Source of the DNA: Methanoregula sp. | Lineage (GTDB): Archaea; Halobacteriota; Methanomicrobia; Methanomicrobiales; Methanospirillaceae | Length of the DNA: 35,024 nucleotides | Reading direction: 5' to 3' | Assembly (NCBI RefSeq): GCF_028712425.1 | Contig: NZ_JAQTQD010000023.1 | Coordinates: forward strand, 1-35,024 | In this document: positions 7,249-15,905 of the stretch, piece after piece | How the letters are laid out: every line of letters starts with the position of its first letter | How positions within the stretch are numbered: position 1 is the stretch's first letter | Translations under genes and position numbers: made by a program | The notes under the pieces: generated by a model | Told to the model about the DNA's origin: nothing | Seen by the model: the letters and a program-made list of their open reading frames with translations, nothing else | The model's database searches: none

Positions 7249-8541
7249 ATGCGGATGTCAGGTATCCATATGGCCGAAACGCCAAGGATACCGGCACGGA
7301 GCACTGCAAAAGCAATGAAGACCCTGGTTGATTCTGCCCGCGAAGGGAGACTGACCCGCGCGATGAAGACCGTTGCCGCAGAAGAGGGTATCGATCCCAG
7401 CGAACTCCTCCAGCGGATAGCCGCAGGAAGCGTTGTCATCATGCAGCGCGGCAATCGCTGCACGGGCATTGGAACCGGCCTCCGCACGAAGATCAATGTC
7501 AACATGGGGACTTCGGCGGGAAAAGTCTCTGTCAGCGATGAACTCAGGAAAGCGGAGATCGCCGAAACGTTCGGCGCTGACACTATCAGCGACCTCTCGA
7601 TGGGGGGAGACATCGACGCCATCCGCCGGGAGATCCTCGCATGCACCACCCTCCCGGTCACTACCGTACCGGTCTACCAGGCGGTTGTCGAATGCGGCCT
7701 TGATAACATGACGGCAGAAGATATCCTTGCCACCCTCAAACGACAGGCCGGACAGGGAATCAGTTCAATTGTCATCCACTGCGTGACACAGAAAATGCTC
7801 GGGGTTTTCAAGAAGAAGAAACGGGTTCTCGGGATGGTCTCCAAAGGCGGGTCGATCACCAGCGCATTCATGCTTACCCACGATTGCGAGAATCCTTTTG
7901 TCGAACACTTCGATGAAGTCCTCTCGATCTGCCGGAAGCATGACATTGTCCTTTCGCTCGGGAACACAGCACGGAGCGGCTGCATCCACGATCGACCGGA
8001 CGCATTCCAGCAGACCGAGATCCGCCAGAACTGCACCCTCGCACACCAGGCACTTGCAGCGGGAGTCAAGGTGATCATCGAAGGCGCCGGCGGGCATATT
8101 CGCAAGGACCGTATCGCTCCGATGGTTCGCATGTACAAAAAGCGTTCCCCGTTCCCGCTCTTTGTTGCCGGGCCCCTGCCAACCGATATTGCGGCAGGAT
8201 ACGACCACATTGCCGGTGCCATCGGGGCCAGCACCGCAAGTGCGGCAGGGGCAGATTACCTCTGTTACATCACCCCGGCAGAGCACCTCGGGCTTCCGGA
8301 TCCCGAAGCGGTGAAAGAGGGGCTCATCGCGTTCAGGATTGCTGCCCATGTCGGCGATACCGTCAAGCAGGGCAGGGAGAACGAAGATGAAGAAGTTGCG
8401 GTCCACCGTGCTGCACTCGACCGGGAAGCACAGATCCGGTGTGCCATGGACCCGGAGAGGGCACGGCAGTTCTGCGGGGAGGAGACGGAGTGCACGATGT
8501 GCGGGAAGTTCTGTGCGATAAAGGTAATGCGGAATTTCTAA
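7249..8541 (+). CDS. thiC: phosphomethylpyrimidine synthase ThiC
   Basis: ThiC is a non-canonical radical SAM enzyme that turns aminoimidazole ribotide into hydroxymethylpyrimidine phosphate for thiamine. Family blocks are present throughout the 430 residues: GNRCTGIGTGLRTKINVNMGT-type N terminus, DLSMGGD, TVPVYQA, SKGGS, HDCENPF, EGAGG, AGPLPTDIA and CYITPAEHLGLP. The C-terminal cluster motif is Cys415, Cys418, Cys422 (CTMCGKFC), that is C-x2-C-x3-C, one residue shorter than the usual bacterial C-x2-C-x4-C. ATG 7249, 7255 and 7270 are possible starts; 7270 has AGGT just upstream. No TPP riboswitch is seen in the 230-bp leader region. It stands alone among minus-strand genes. Confidence 0.95.
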   Translation: MRMSGIHMAETPRIPARSTAKAMKTLVDSAREGRLTRAMKTVAAEEGIDPSELLQRIAAGSVVIMQRGNRCTGIGTGLRTKINVNMGTSAGKVSVSDELRKAEIAETFGADTISDLSMGGDIDAIRREILACTTLPVTTVPVYQAVVECGLDNMTAEDILATLKRQAGQGISSIVIHCVTQKMLGVFKKKKRVLGMVSKGGSITSAFMLTHDCENPFVEHFDEVLSICRKHDIVLSLGNTARSGCIHDRPDAFQQTEIRQNCTLAHQALAAGVKVIIEGAGGHIRKDRIAPMVRMYKKRSPFPLFVAGPLPTDIAAGYDHIAGAIGASTASAAGADYLCYITPAEHLGLPDPEAVKEGLIAFRIAAHVGDTVKQGRENEDEEVAVHRAALDREAQIRCAMDPERARQFCGEETECTMCGKFCAIKVMRNF

Positions 8542-8553
8542 CGGCCCGTTACC

Positions 8554-9603
8554 TTACCCGACAATCGTATCGTGGAACATCCCGCTTTCGCGATCTGCGA
8601 GATAGTGTGAATAATTCCTGCGCACGGCCGCGGCGGACGTATTGGCATAGCAGTATGCGCAGAGATGCATGCAGGTGGAGTACTGCCCGATATCCTTCGA
8701 CACAATGCAGCGGCAGGTGTTCCGCTGGCCGGGATCCTTCAGGCGCCGCGAGGGATCCGGTGAGGACCCGTCAAGTGCCTGCTGGCCTTCGGGCCGCAGG
8801 AACGCCATCAGGTCCCTGTCGTGAGCAAACTCCGTTGTCATCAGGTCATAACTGATGCACTGCCCCCGGCCGATACCAAACTGCGAGAGATCGCGGTCCT
8901 CGGCGCAGGCGGAAAGAGTAATGCCCCAGCGTTTGTTGAGGCGCCGGAGACCCTCGCAGAACTCTGCGACGTCTGCGTCAGAGAATTCGCGTGCGCCCCG
9001 GCACCCGGCTGCGTCCAGGTTCCGCCGCACTTTCGTGTATTTCTCGATGTCCACGAAACTGAAGACCATTCGTTTCGTGAACGGGGCGATCCGGTCGCCG
9101 ATGCGTTCCACCCGGTCCAACAGATCGCTGACCGTGATGGTCTCCGTAAGGATAAGGGGATCGTACCGCCACACGACCTTTCCCGGCCCGATCCGGCGGG
9201 AGAGCCGGATGAACGTCTCAATCCGTTCATCGAGCGGCGGTACGTTCGGTTCAAGGTGTTCCTTATCGTAGTCGTTTACGCTGTAGAGAAAATAGTACCC
9301 GTGCCCGAGACGATCGAGCGCGTCAAGACAGGGAAGGAACGGCGCGGGATTCTTGGACCAGAAGACGAAGATGCGTGTGCGGGCAAACGAGACAAAGACC
9401 GGTCTGCCGCCAAAGGGGCTCTTCCACCGCACGTATCCTTCTTTCAGCCGGCTTTGGAACCAGTCGCCATAGAAGGCCGGAATATCCGTGGACCGGCTCG
9501 CCGAGACGATGACCGGGGCAATTGCCTCAACAGGCAGCCTGCCGGAAGGGACCGTTGGGTCAGCAACTTCGAGCGATACCTTCTCCCAGCCCCTCCATTT
9601 CAT
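8554..9603 (-). CDS. DUF1848 family protein, probable Fe-S protein
   Basis: The ~349-residue protein has DUF1848 hallmarks: SASRSTDIPAFY near residue 30, FVFWSKNPAPF, YFLYSVNDY and WRYDPLIL. The C terminus carries CRC and then CMHLCAYC (near residue 314), a C-x3-C-x2-C motif identical in spacing to that of radical SAM enzymes but placed at the C-terminal instead of the N-terminal end. The family is functionally uncharacterised; a SAM-dependent radical reaction is an inference. The ATG at 9603 lacks a strong Shine-Dalgarno; a more downstream start is possible. It follows rsmA by 56 bp and may be read from the same transcript. Confidence 0.88.
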   Translation of the reverse strand: MKWRGWEKVSLEVADPTVPSGRLPVEAIAPVIVSASRSTDIPAFYGDWFQSRLKEGYVRWKSPFGGRPVFVSFARTRIFVFWSKNPAPFLPCLDALDRLGHGYYFLYSVNDYDKEHLEPNVPPLDERIETFIRLSRRIGPGKVVWRYDPLILTETITVSDLLDRVERIGDRIAPFTKRMVFSFVDIEKYTKVRRNLDAAGCRGAREFSDADVAEFCEGLRRLNKRWGITLSACAEDRDLSQFGIGRGQCISYDLMTTEFAHDRDLMAFLRPEGQQALDGSSPDPSRRLKDPGQRNTCRCIVSKDIGQYSTCMHLCAYCYANTSAAAVRRNYSHYLADRESGMFHDTIVG

Positions 9604-9659
9604 GGCAGTCCCAGAAGAAGTATTCAGCGGGGAATGGGCAAAAACCGTTCGGCCTTGAG

Positions 9660-10427
9660 TCACGGGATATTTGCGATGGTGGCAAAGTCCTCGAGATACA
9701 GTGCCTCGGGACGGCTTGCCAGGATCTCTTCCGGCAGGGTCGAGAGCACCCGCTTCACCCATTCGGCGCCCAGCATGGTGCCGGCCGATCCCTTCAGGCA
9801 GTTTCTCACCGTCTTTCTCCGGTGCGAGAAGAGCGCCCGCACAACATTCGCATACAGGCGCCGGTCGTTGATGTAAAAGATCGGCTCACGGGGAAAGATC
9901 TTCACGACCGCGGAGTGCACCTGCGGTTTGGGCGAGAAGCACTGCGGGGGGAGCCGGAAACAGTGCTGGACTGCGGCATAGGTCTGGACCATGATCGAGA
10001 GCCGCCCGCAGTCCTTGGTCCCCGCTTTTGCCACCATGCGGTCGGCAAACTCCGCCTGGTACATCAAAACGCCGACCTCGAACGTGTGTTCCAGGAGCCG
10101 GAACGTTATTTTGGATGAGGCCGAATAGGGGAGGTTTGATACCGTGACATCAAACGGGGGGTATTCGCACCGGGTGGCATCGCCGTGCTGGAGCACAAGC
10201 TGGCCGGATGCAATCTCGCGAGAAAAGTCCTCGCTGAGCTGTTCCACGAGCCGGGCATCCAGCTCGATCGCATGCACGAAGGCTCCGCGATCGAGCAGGG
10301 CACGGGTCAGCGCCCCGTTGCCCGGCCCGATCTCGAGCACCTTCTTTCCCTGCACTTCTGTTATGTCCGCGATGCGGTTCACCGCATTCGGGTCGATGAG
10401 GAAGTGCTGGTCGTGCTGGGCTCTCAT
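9660..10427 (-). CDS. rsmA: 16S rRNA adenine dimethyltransferase RsmA (KsgA/Dim1)
   Basis: The 255-residue enzyme dimethylates two adjacent adenines in the 3' terminal helix of 16S rRNA late in small-subunit assembly. It starts with the RNA-binding QHFLID motif, has SAM motif I EIGPGNG (32-38) and the catalytic NLPY (98-101), then VLMYQAEFADR and the C-terminal helical domain (FSHRRKTVRNCL). Length and layout are typical. Its ATG overlaps the stop of the DUF655 gene (ATGA), so translation is coupled. It is the eighth gene after pfdA in the information cluster. Confidence 0.96.
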   Translation of the reverse strand: MRAQHDQHFLIDPNAVNRIADITEVQGKKVLEIGPGNGALTRALLDRGAFVHAIELDARLVEQLSEDFSREIASGQLVLQHGDATRCEYPPFDVTVSNLPYSASSKITFRLLEHTFEVGVLMYQAEFADRMVAKAGTKDCGRLSIMVQTYAAVQHCFRLPPQCFSPKPQVHSAVVKIFPREPIFYINDRRLYANVVRALFSHRRKTVRNCLKGSAGTMLGAEWVKRVLSTLPEEILASRPEALYLEDFATIANIP

Positions 10428-10987
10428 TTCGTGGTGAAGAGGTGGTACTTGGTCTCCTTGTCCTGGAGCTCTTCAAGAATCCGGGCCTGGATCATCTTCT
10501 CCGGGCGGGGAAGTGCCTTGATCCGTGCCGAGATATCGGCAAAACTCTCGAAGGGCTTCCGGTTCCGGGACTCTAAGATCTCCCACATCAGCTTCTTGCC
10601 GATGCCCGGGAGGAGGTGGAGCATGTGGAACTTGGGCGTTATCGAGATTGACTTGTTGAAGAACGTGACAAAATCCGGCTCGCGGTCCTTCACAACACTC
10701 TCGATGATGAACGGGAGCTCGCCTCTCGCCGTCTGGGTCAGCTCCTCGTACCCGATCCGCCGCTTGACACGCTCGATCTTGTCACGCTCGGCATCGCCGA
10801 TGTAGACCTTGTCATGCAGCTCGATCTGGACGCCGGGCTTTGGCACAAGCTCGAGAAGTTTGAACTGCTCAAGTCCAATGGCCTGGACGATCGGCTCCCT
10901 CTTGAACGGGGGACGCGGGTCGTCCGGGTGGCCCTTCAGCAGGACATCCAGCACTATCGCGTTGACCTCTTTCTTCTCCGCCTTCAT
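10424..10987 (-). CDS. DUF655 family protein, putative nucleic-acid binder
   Basis: The 187-residue product is the archaeal DUF655 protein. The N-terminal part (residues ~5-75) looks like a beta barrel with VLLKGHPDD and KVYIGDAERDKI. The C-terminal part contains a helix-hairpin-helix signature, LHLLPGIGKKLMWEI (near residue 130), as in DNA/RNA-binding proteins. The exact role is unknown. In archaea it commonly sits between the genes for RNA polymerase subunit F and RsmA, as here, hinting at a role in RNA or ribosome processes. GAGGTG precedes the ATG at 10987; the frame continues upstream without similarity. Confidence 0.9.
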   Translation of the reverse strand: MKAEKKEVNAIVLDVLLKGHPDDPRPPFKREPIVQAIGLEQFKLLELVPKPGVQIELHDKVYIGDAERDKIERVKRRIGYEELTQTARGELPFIIESVVKDREPDFVTFFNKSISITPKFHMLHLLPGIGKKLMWEILESRNRKPFESFADISARIKALPRPEKMIQARILEELQDKETKYHLFTTK

Positions 10988-10997
10988 GATCAGCACC

Positions 10998-11348
10998 TCA
11001 GTAGTGTGTGATGACCAGTTCGATGATGGAGTCGATCTCTTCGGGAGATAAGGTGAACCGCTCTTTTGCAAAAATTGCCCTGACCTCATCGCGGGTCTTG
11101 GGCATGATATTGGCGATCCGGTACGCGATCTCGGGTTTCATCTTCTCCATCTTTACAAGTTCAGAAACCAGATCGCGGGATTTCTCGGGGTCCGTCTTGG
11201 AAAGCTGATTGGCATGCTCGATACTGCGCCTGAACTCGTAGGACATCTCCTTCTCGGCAGCCAGCCTCTCCGATTCGACACGGAGGAGGACGCTGCGCAT
11301 CTCGGGGAGCGTGACCTTCTCTTCGCTAATAATACCCTTAACTTTCAT
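10998..11348 (-). CDS. rpoF: DNA-directed RNA polymerase subunit F (Rpb4 homologue)
   Basis: The 116-residue protein matches archaeal RpoF: beta strand MKVKGIISEE, then helices with LTLPEM-like EKVTLPEMRSVL, and a C-terminal HRDC-like part (KPEIAYRIANIMPKTRDEVRAIFAKE). With subunit E it forms the polymerase stalk that contacts nascent RNA and initiation factors. AGGTGA five bases before the ATG at 11348 decides the start over a GTG at 11357. It lies between eL21 and DUF655, a standard euryarchaeal order. Confidence 0.94.
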   Translation of the reverse strand: MKVKGIISEEKVTLPEMRSVLLRVESERLAAEKEMSYEFRRSIEHANQLSKTDPEKSRDLVSELVKMEKMKPEIAYRIANIMPKTRDEVRAIFAKERFTLSPEEIDSIIELVITHY

Positions 11349-11369
11349 GCCAATCACCTGACAGTGAAT

Positions 11370-11660
11370 TTACTTCTGCGCTTTTAGATGTTGTGGTCTT
11401 GCAATGACGACTTTTTCGGCGTCGCCATCGCGGATGGTGAGCATCCATGCACGGCCGCGCTGGCCGATGACGGTGCCGGTCTTTCCGTGGAAGCGGCGGT
11501 GGGGCATCCCTTTCTGGATGCTCGGCTCGACAACAACGTGGACACGGTCGCCGATCTCGAACCGCTGGATAACCGAGGTTACCGGCGGAAGGCCGCGCTT
11601 TCTTAACTCTTTCTTGTACTTATACCGTGTCTTCTTCCTTGGACCATTGTGATGTGCCAT
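11370..11660 (-). CDS. rpl21e: large-subunit ribosomal protein eL21
   Basis: The 96-residue basic protein shows eL21 features: N terminus MAHHNGPRKKTRYKYKKEL, then a KOW-like barrel (FEIGDRVHVVVEPSIQKGMPH, HGKTGTVIGQRG) and the end RPQHLKAQK. It is part of the 50S subunit. Only 3 bp separate it from pus10 upstream and 21 bp from rpoF downstream, so it is co-transcribed with both. Confidence 0.96.
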   Translation of the reverse strand: MAHHNGPRKKTRYKYKKELRKRGLPPVTSVIQRFEIGDRVHVVVEPSIQKGMPHRRFHGKTGTVIGQRGRAWMLTIRDGDAEKVVIARPQHLKAQK

Positions 11661-11663
11661 GGT

Positions 11664-12896
11664 TTATTCTCCCTCCTTTGCTCCTTCCACCTGCGTAACG
11701 TCGAGGCTGGTGACGTGAGCCGTTCTGTTCAGGATCTCGGCAAGACTTGGACGGGTTCGCCCCGAGTCCCCGGACACGAGTTCTTTGATGTAGAGGCCGG
11801 CTTCGCCCAGGACTTCGACAATAAATTTGTCGTCCTGTTGCCCCACACACTCGATACCAAGGACCGTTCTCTCGCGGACTTTGTCGGCCCGGCGATGTGC
11901 AACCCGTTCGGGCGTGCGCTGGTGTATTGTGACGCCCTCCAGGGTTTTTACGGCTTTTGCGAACTCATCCGCCGCTATTTCGCCGTCAACCTCGACCAGG
12001 ATCCTGTATTTTTTATGCGCTTTGTTTGATTTAAGGGTTTCCACCTCCGCACGGTCTGCCCAGCGCCTGATCGCAACGGAGATCCTGCCATCGGCAGTGA
12101 TGTTGATGGTTTTTTCCAGTTCCGTAAGGTCGATGGAACGCTTCCTTGGCGATACCACTTCCAGGATGAACGGACGCCCCGTCCCGACCATGCGGGCATC
12201 GATGTCCTCACGGCCCGCGCCGTGCAGGACCGCGTTCTCCGCGTTGAACATCTCAATCACGGGCCGCCCGATCAGTTCCTCGACCGAGTCGAGGTACTGG
12301 GCGCCGGTAAAGTTACACTTCTCGCAGCCCGCCCCCCTGCAGGCCCGGCAGTCCCAGTGCGTCTGCGGGATCCCCCGCTCGAATTTCTGGTATCGTCCGT
12401 AGAAGAAGACCGAGTTGATCTGGACCTCCACGCTGCCCGTTGCAGGGTCGAGGATGGTGACAACCTCGGGTTTTTTGAAGTCCACGACCTTCCCGGACCG
12501 TGCCGACACGGCCTTGCCGACCTCCCGGTTCACTTCCGATTTGAAGGGTTCCGGCTCGGCAAGCGAGAGATCGCTCCAGACCATCTCCTCGTTCTCGGCA
12601 ATCATGGGCGGGACGCGGCAGCCCACGAGAAACGTGGTGTGCTCGATATCCTTTGTTGCTTCAATCACGCGGTCAGCCCAGAGCGGCACGTCATCGAAGA
12701 AGTTGCCACAGACCCAGCAGGTGCCGGCAAACTTTTTGTACGGCTGGTTCTCGTCAAGGGCAAGGGCAATCTTCAGCCCTCTCCCCCGCTCGTCATCCGA
12801 GAGACCATGCGAGCGTTTCCCGAAGAACCGCCCGAGGCAGTGGTCGCAGGTCTCGCCGTACGCGAGGATCGCCTTCACCTGTTCGTTTATTGCCAT
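11664..12896 (-). CDS. pus10: tRNA pseudouridine synthase Pus10
   Basis: Archaeal Pus10 makes pseudouridine at tRNA positions 54 and 55. The 410-residue protein has an N-terminal zinc-binding part with CDHCLGRFF and CWVCGNFF (THUMP-containing region), another Cys group CRACRGAGCEKC near residue 180, and the catalytic core with EDIDARMVGTGRPF, where the Asp is the nucleophile, followed by VSPRKRSID. Length is normal. Its start overlaps the end of trmY by 10 bp, coupling it to the enzyme that methylates the pseudouridine it makes at position 54. Confidence 0.95.
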   Translation of the reverse strand: MAINEQVKAILAYGETCDHCLGRFFGKRSHGLSDDERGRGLKIALALDENQPYKKFAGTCWVCGNFFDDVPLWADRVIEATKDIEHTTFLVGCRVPPMIAENEEMVWSDLSLAEPEPFKSEVNREVGKAVSARSGKVVDFKKPEVVTILDPATGSVEVQINSVFFYGRYQKFERGIPQTHWDCRACRGAGCEKCNFTGAQYLDSVEELIGRPVIEMFNAENAVLHGAGREDIDARMVGTGRPFILEVVSPRKRSIDLTELEKTINITADGRISVAIRRWADRAEVETLKSNKAHKKYRILVEVDGEIAADEFAKAVKTLEGVTIHQRTPERVAHRRADKVRERTVLGIECVGQQDDKFIVEVLGEAGLYIKELVSGDSGRTRPSLAEILNRTAHVTSLDVTQVEGAKEGE

Positions 12897-13465
12897 CCGT
12901 TTATCCTCCTGTCCAGTTCATTGTGCACTACGGTTATCGTGTGATCGGCATGCAGGCACTTTGGCCCCACGGAATATTTCAGGCAGGCACTGGTGAGTGC
13001 CTGTTCCGGTTCTGTGAAGTTCAGGTGATCCGAGAGGAGAAATGCCCCCGAAAGGTCCTTTGCCTTCCGGATATCCTCGCCGCTTTCATCGAGCACGCCA
13101 AACGGCATCTCCGAAAGGAGCCGCTCAAGTCCGCCTTTCCGGATCGAAATCCCGTCCGCCACCTCGCGGAACTCGCTGCCGCAGGGCACATCGATCACCT
13201 TTTTAATCAGCGCCGCGGCACTCCGCTCGTCCGGTGAGAGCGATCGTACCGTTGCCCCGGAGAAGCGTATCGTCTTCGGCCCTGACGGCGGCCCGAGCAG
13301 GACAAGAAAGCAGTCGACATCTCTCCTCAGGTCATGCGAGAGGAAGAGCGAGGCATTCACGCACCGGCAGAGCACATCCATCCGGCCCCCGCTGCCCGGC
13401 AGGTCGTTGATCGAGAATCCGCTGTCAGTCCGGGCAAGGTGCCCGACAATCGCAAACGCAGTCAT
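12887..13465 (-). CDS. trmY: tRNA (pseudouridine54-N1)-methyltransferase TrmY
   Basis: The 192-residue SPOUT-fold enzyme converts pseudouridine-54 of tRNA to N1-methylpseudouridine, the archaeal counterpart of m5U54. Recognisable parts are the N terminus FAIVGHLARTDSGFSINDLPG, the SAM-knot region (GFREVADGISIRKGG-like) and a C-terminal VGPKCLHADHTITVVHNELDR. The 3' end overlaps pus10 by 10 bp. Its ATG lies 13 bp after the srp54 stop, so it belongs to the same transcript. Confidence 0.93.
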   Translation of the reverse strand: MTAFAIVGHLARTDSGFSINDLPGSGGRMDVLCRCVNASLFLSHDLRRDVDCFLVLLGPPSGPKTIRFSGATVRSLSPDERSAAALIKKVIDVPCGSEFREVADGISIRKGGLERLLSEMPFGVLDESGEDIRKAKDLSGAFLLSDHLNFTEPEQALTSACLKYSVGPKCLHADHTITVVHNELDRRINGWQ

Positions 13466-13478
13466 AACAACGAAGGTC

Positions 13479-14807
13479 TCACTGCATCCCGGAGAAGCGT
13501 TTCATCAGGCGCTGCATGTTGAACTTGCCGCCGCCCTGGCCGCCCCGCAGGCCCTTTAAGGTGCGCTGCATCATCTTGTAGTACTTGATCAGTTCCCTGA
13601 CCTCGTCGGGCGTTGCACCGGCCCCGTGGGCGATCCGCTGCATACGCGAGCTGTTGATAAGCGAGGGCTCGTCGAGCTCGGCCGAGGTCATCGAGTCCAT
13701 GATGATGCGGTAGCGCACCATTTTTGTGCTCGTGACATCGTACACCCCTTCGGGCAGCTGCATGTTCCCGAGCGGGAGCATCCCCATGATCTGTTTTAAG
13801 GGGCCCATCTTGTTGAGGGCCTCGATCTGCTTGTACATGTCGCGGAGGGTGAACTTCCCCTTCATCATCGCGTTGACGTCCACGTCCTCGGGATTGATCG
13901 CCTCGTTTGCACGCTCCACGAGGGCCTTCAAGTCGCCCATGCCAAGCAGCCGGGAGATGAACCCGTCGGGATCGAACCGTTCGAGATCCTCGATCGTCTC
14001 CCCTGAACCGATGAACGCGATCCCGCTTTTCGTCTCGGCAACGGCCGACATGGCGCCACCGCCTTTTGCGGTACCGTCCATCTTGGTGATGATGACGCCG
14101 TCGATCCCAATCGCCTCGTGGAACCGGCGTGCCTGTTCGCTTGCCTGCTGGCCGAGTGCGGCATCGATGACGAGCCAGCGGTGGGTGGCTTTCGTCAGCA
14201 CATTGAGATCGATGATCTCTTTGATCAGGTCTGCCTCAAGGGCATGCCGCCCCTGGGTATCGACGATGATCAGTTCCTGCTCCTTTAATGCTGCAAGACC
14301 CTCGCGGGTGATCTTCAGGGCGTCTTTCTCCTGCGGGTTGCCAAAGCAGGGGACATTGATCTTGTTACACAGCGTCGAGATCTGGTCGAAGGCACCGGGC
14401 CGGAACGTGTCGGCGCAGATGACACCGACCTTCATCCCCTTCTTCTGGAAGTAGCGGGCGAGCTTCGCCGTGGTCGTGGTCTTGCCGCTCCCCTGCAGGC
14501 CGGCCATCAGGATGATCTGGGGTTCGAGCCTGACTTCGGTCGATGCCCAGACAAGGCGGACCAGCTCCTGGTACACGATACGGAGCACGTGCTCGCGGAC
14601 GTTCATCCCCTTGGGGGGCTCCTCCTCGAGGGACCGGGTGCGGATCGCTTTGGAGAGCTCCATCACGAGCTTGACGTTTACGTCCGATGAGATGAGCGCA
14701 CGCTGGAGGTCTTTTACCAGGTCGTCAACTGCTGCCCGGTCGACAACGGTCTTGCCAGCAAGTTTCTTGAGAGCATCCTTTAACGACGAGGAGAGGTTGT
14801 CGAGCAT
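13479..14807 (-). CDS. srp54: signal recognition particle GTPase SRP54
   Basis: The 442-residue protein binds signal peptides and 7S RNA and delivers ribosomes to FtsY. An N domain (residues 1-~95) precedes the G domain with G1 [10 protein letters not shown] (~105-114), [11 protein letters not shown]4 TKMDG and the closing GMGDL, then the M domain with a Gly/Met-rich tail ([17 protein letters not shown]). The G3 motif is DTQGRH, with Gln185 where nearly all SRP GTPases have Ala (DTAGRH). AAGGAGGTG precedes the ATG at 14807, which overlaps the ftsY stop by one base (TGATG). Confidence 0.96.
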   Translation of the reverse strand: MLDNLSSSLKDALKKLAGKTVVDRAAVDDLVKDLQRALISSDVNVKLVMELSKAIRTRSLEEEPPKGMNVREHVLRIVYQELVRLVWASTEVRLEPQIILMAGLQGSGKTTTTAKLARYFQKKGMKVGVICADTFRPGAFDQISTLCNKINVPCFGNPQEKDALKITREGLAALKEQELIIVDTQGRHALEADLIKEIIDLNVLTKATHRWLVIDAALGQQASEQARRFHEAIGIDGVIITKMDGTAKGGGAMSAVAETKSGIAFIGSGETIEDLERFDPDGFISRLLGMGDLKALVERANEAINPEDVDVNAMMKGKFTLRDMYKQIEALNKMGPLKQIMGMLPLGNMQLPEGVYDVTSTKMVRYRIIMDSMTSAELDEPSLINSSRMQRIAHGAGATPDEVRELIKYYKMMQRTLKGLRGGQGGGKFNMQRLMKRFSGMQ

Positions 14808-15889
14808 CACGCACCTCCTTCCAGCAGCTCTTCGACAACCGTTGCCGGATCGAAGGGCATGATGTCGTCATAGGCCTGCCCGACTCCAAGGAACATCAGC
14901 GGCTTGCCGATGGTGTGAGCGATTGAGATCGCAGCACCGCCCCGTGAGTCCATGTCTGCCTTGGTCAGCACAACGGCATCTGCGCCCACGGTCCGGTCGA
15001 ACTCGAAGGCACGGGTGACGGCGTCATTGCCGGCAACAGCCTCGTCCACGTACACGACAAGGTCTGGCTTCATGACGCGTTTGATCTTCTCGAGCTGGCT
15101 CATCAGGTTCGCCTTGTTGTGGAACCGGCCGGCGGTGTCCGCGAGGACCACATCGATCTTGTGCGCCTTTGCATAATCCACGGTATCGAACAGAACCGCT
15201 GAAGGATCGGCACCTTCCTGGTGCTGGATGACCCGGATCCCGATCCGTTCTGCATGGACGGCAATCTGCTCGATTGCCCCGGCGCGGTAGGTGTCACCGG
15301 CGCCAATGACAACCGTGAAGCCCTCCTTCCGGAGCCAGGACCCGATCTTGGCAACAGTCGTGGTCTTCCCGGTGCCGTTTACGCCCGTGAACAGGATCTT
15401 CACGGGGCGCTCGTGCTTCGCGATATACGCTTTGAGATCGAACCCCTGCCCGAGCACATCCAGCAGGGCGGCTTTCAGCGCATGGACAACAAGGTGGTCG
15501 ACCGATTCGCCGATCTTTCGGTGCCTGCCGACAAGGTTCTTCTCAACGCTGCTGATGATGGCATCAGTAGCCGGAAGGGCCACATCGCTTTCAAGGAGCG
15601 TGAGTTCCAGCTCGGAGAGAGCATCATCGAGGTCTTTTTCCGAGACAATCAGTTCGCGGTCGATGATGAGCGTCTTCATCTTCTGGACAAGGGTCGGGGC
15701 AGAAGGTTCCGGTGCAGGTGCAGCGGCAGTGCCGGGCGCTGCATCCGGTTTTGGTGCGGGGACGGGAGGTTTCGCTGAATCAGCGGGGATTGTCTCTCCC
15801 CCGGGTTCAGCCCGGGCTGCTGCGGCATTGATACTGCCGCCAAGGCGCTCGCGTGCCGCTTTGAGCTTCTCCCGCAGTCCCCCGAACAT
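14807..15889 (-). CDS. ftsY: SRP receptor FtsY
   Basis: The 360-residue membrane-associated GTPase is the docking partner of SRP54. A short Ala/Pro-rich acidic linker (residues ~20-65) follows the amphipathic N terminus [18 protein letters not shown], which can bind the membrane. The NG domain then has [20 protein letters not shown], a normal [17 protein letters not shown] and GVGQAYDDI. Its stop overlaps the srp54 start, giving tight co-expression of particle and receptor. Start chosen at ATG 15889. Confidence 0.96.
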   Translation of the reverse strand: MFGGLREKLKAARERLGGSINAAAARAEPGGETIPADSAKPPVPAPKPDAAPGTAAAPAPEPSAPTLVQKMKTLIIDRELIVSEKDLDDALSELELTLLESDVALPATDAIISSVEKNLVGRHRKIGESVDHLVVHALKAALLDVLGQGFDLKAYIAKHERPVKILFTGVNGTGKTTTVAKIGSWLRKEGFTVVIGAGDTYRAGAIEQIAVHAERIGIRVIQHQEGADPSAVLFDTVDYAKAHKIDVVLADTAGRFHNKANLMSQLEKIKRVMKPDLVVYVDEAVAGNDAVTRAFEFDRTVGADAVVLTKADMDSRGGAAISIAHTIGKPLMFLGVGQAYDDIMPFDPATVVEELLEGGA

Positions 15890-15905
15890 GGGCAGGTGCT
15901 CCGGT

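Noticed and set aside
8821-9876. 351-codon plus-strand frame
   Set aside because: It is antisense to DUF1848 and rsmA, both clear families, and is open only because of GC-rich codon bias.
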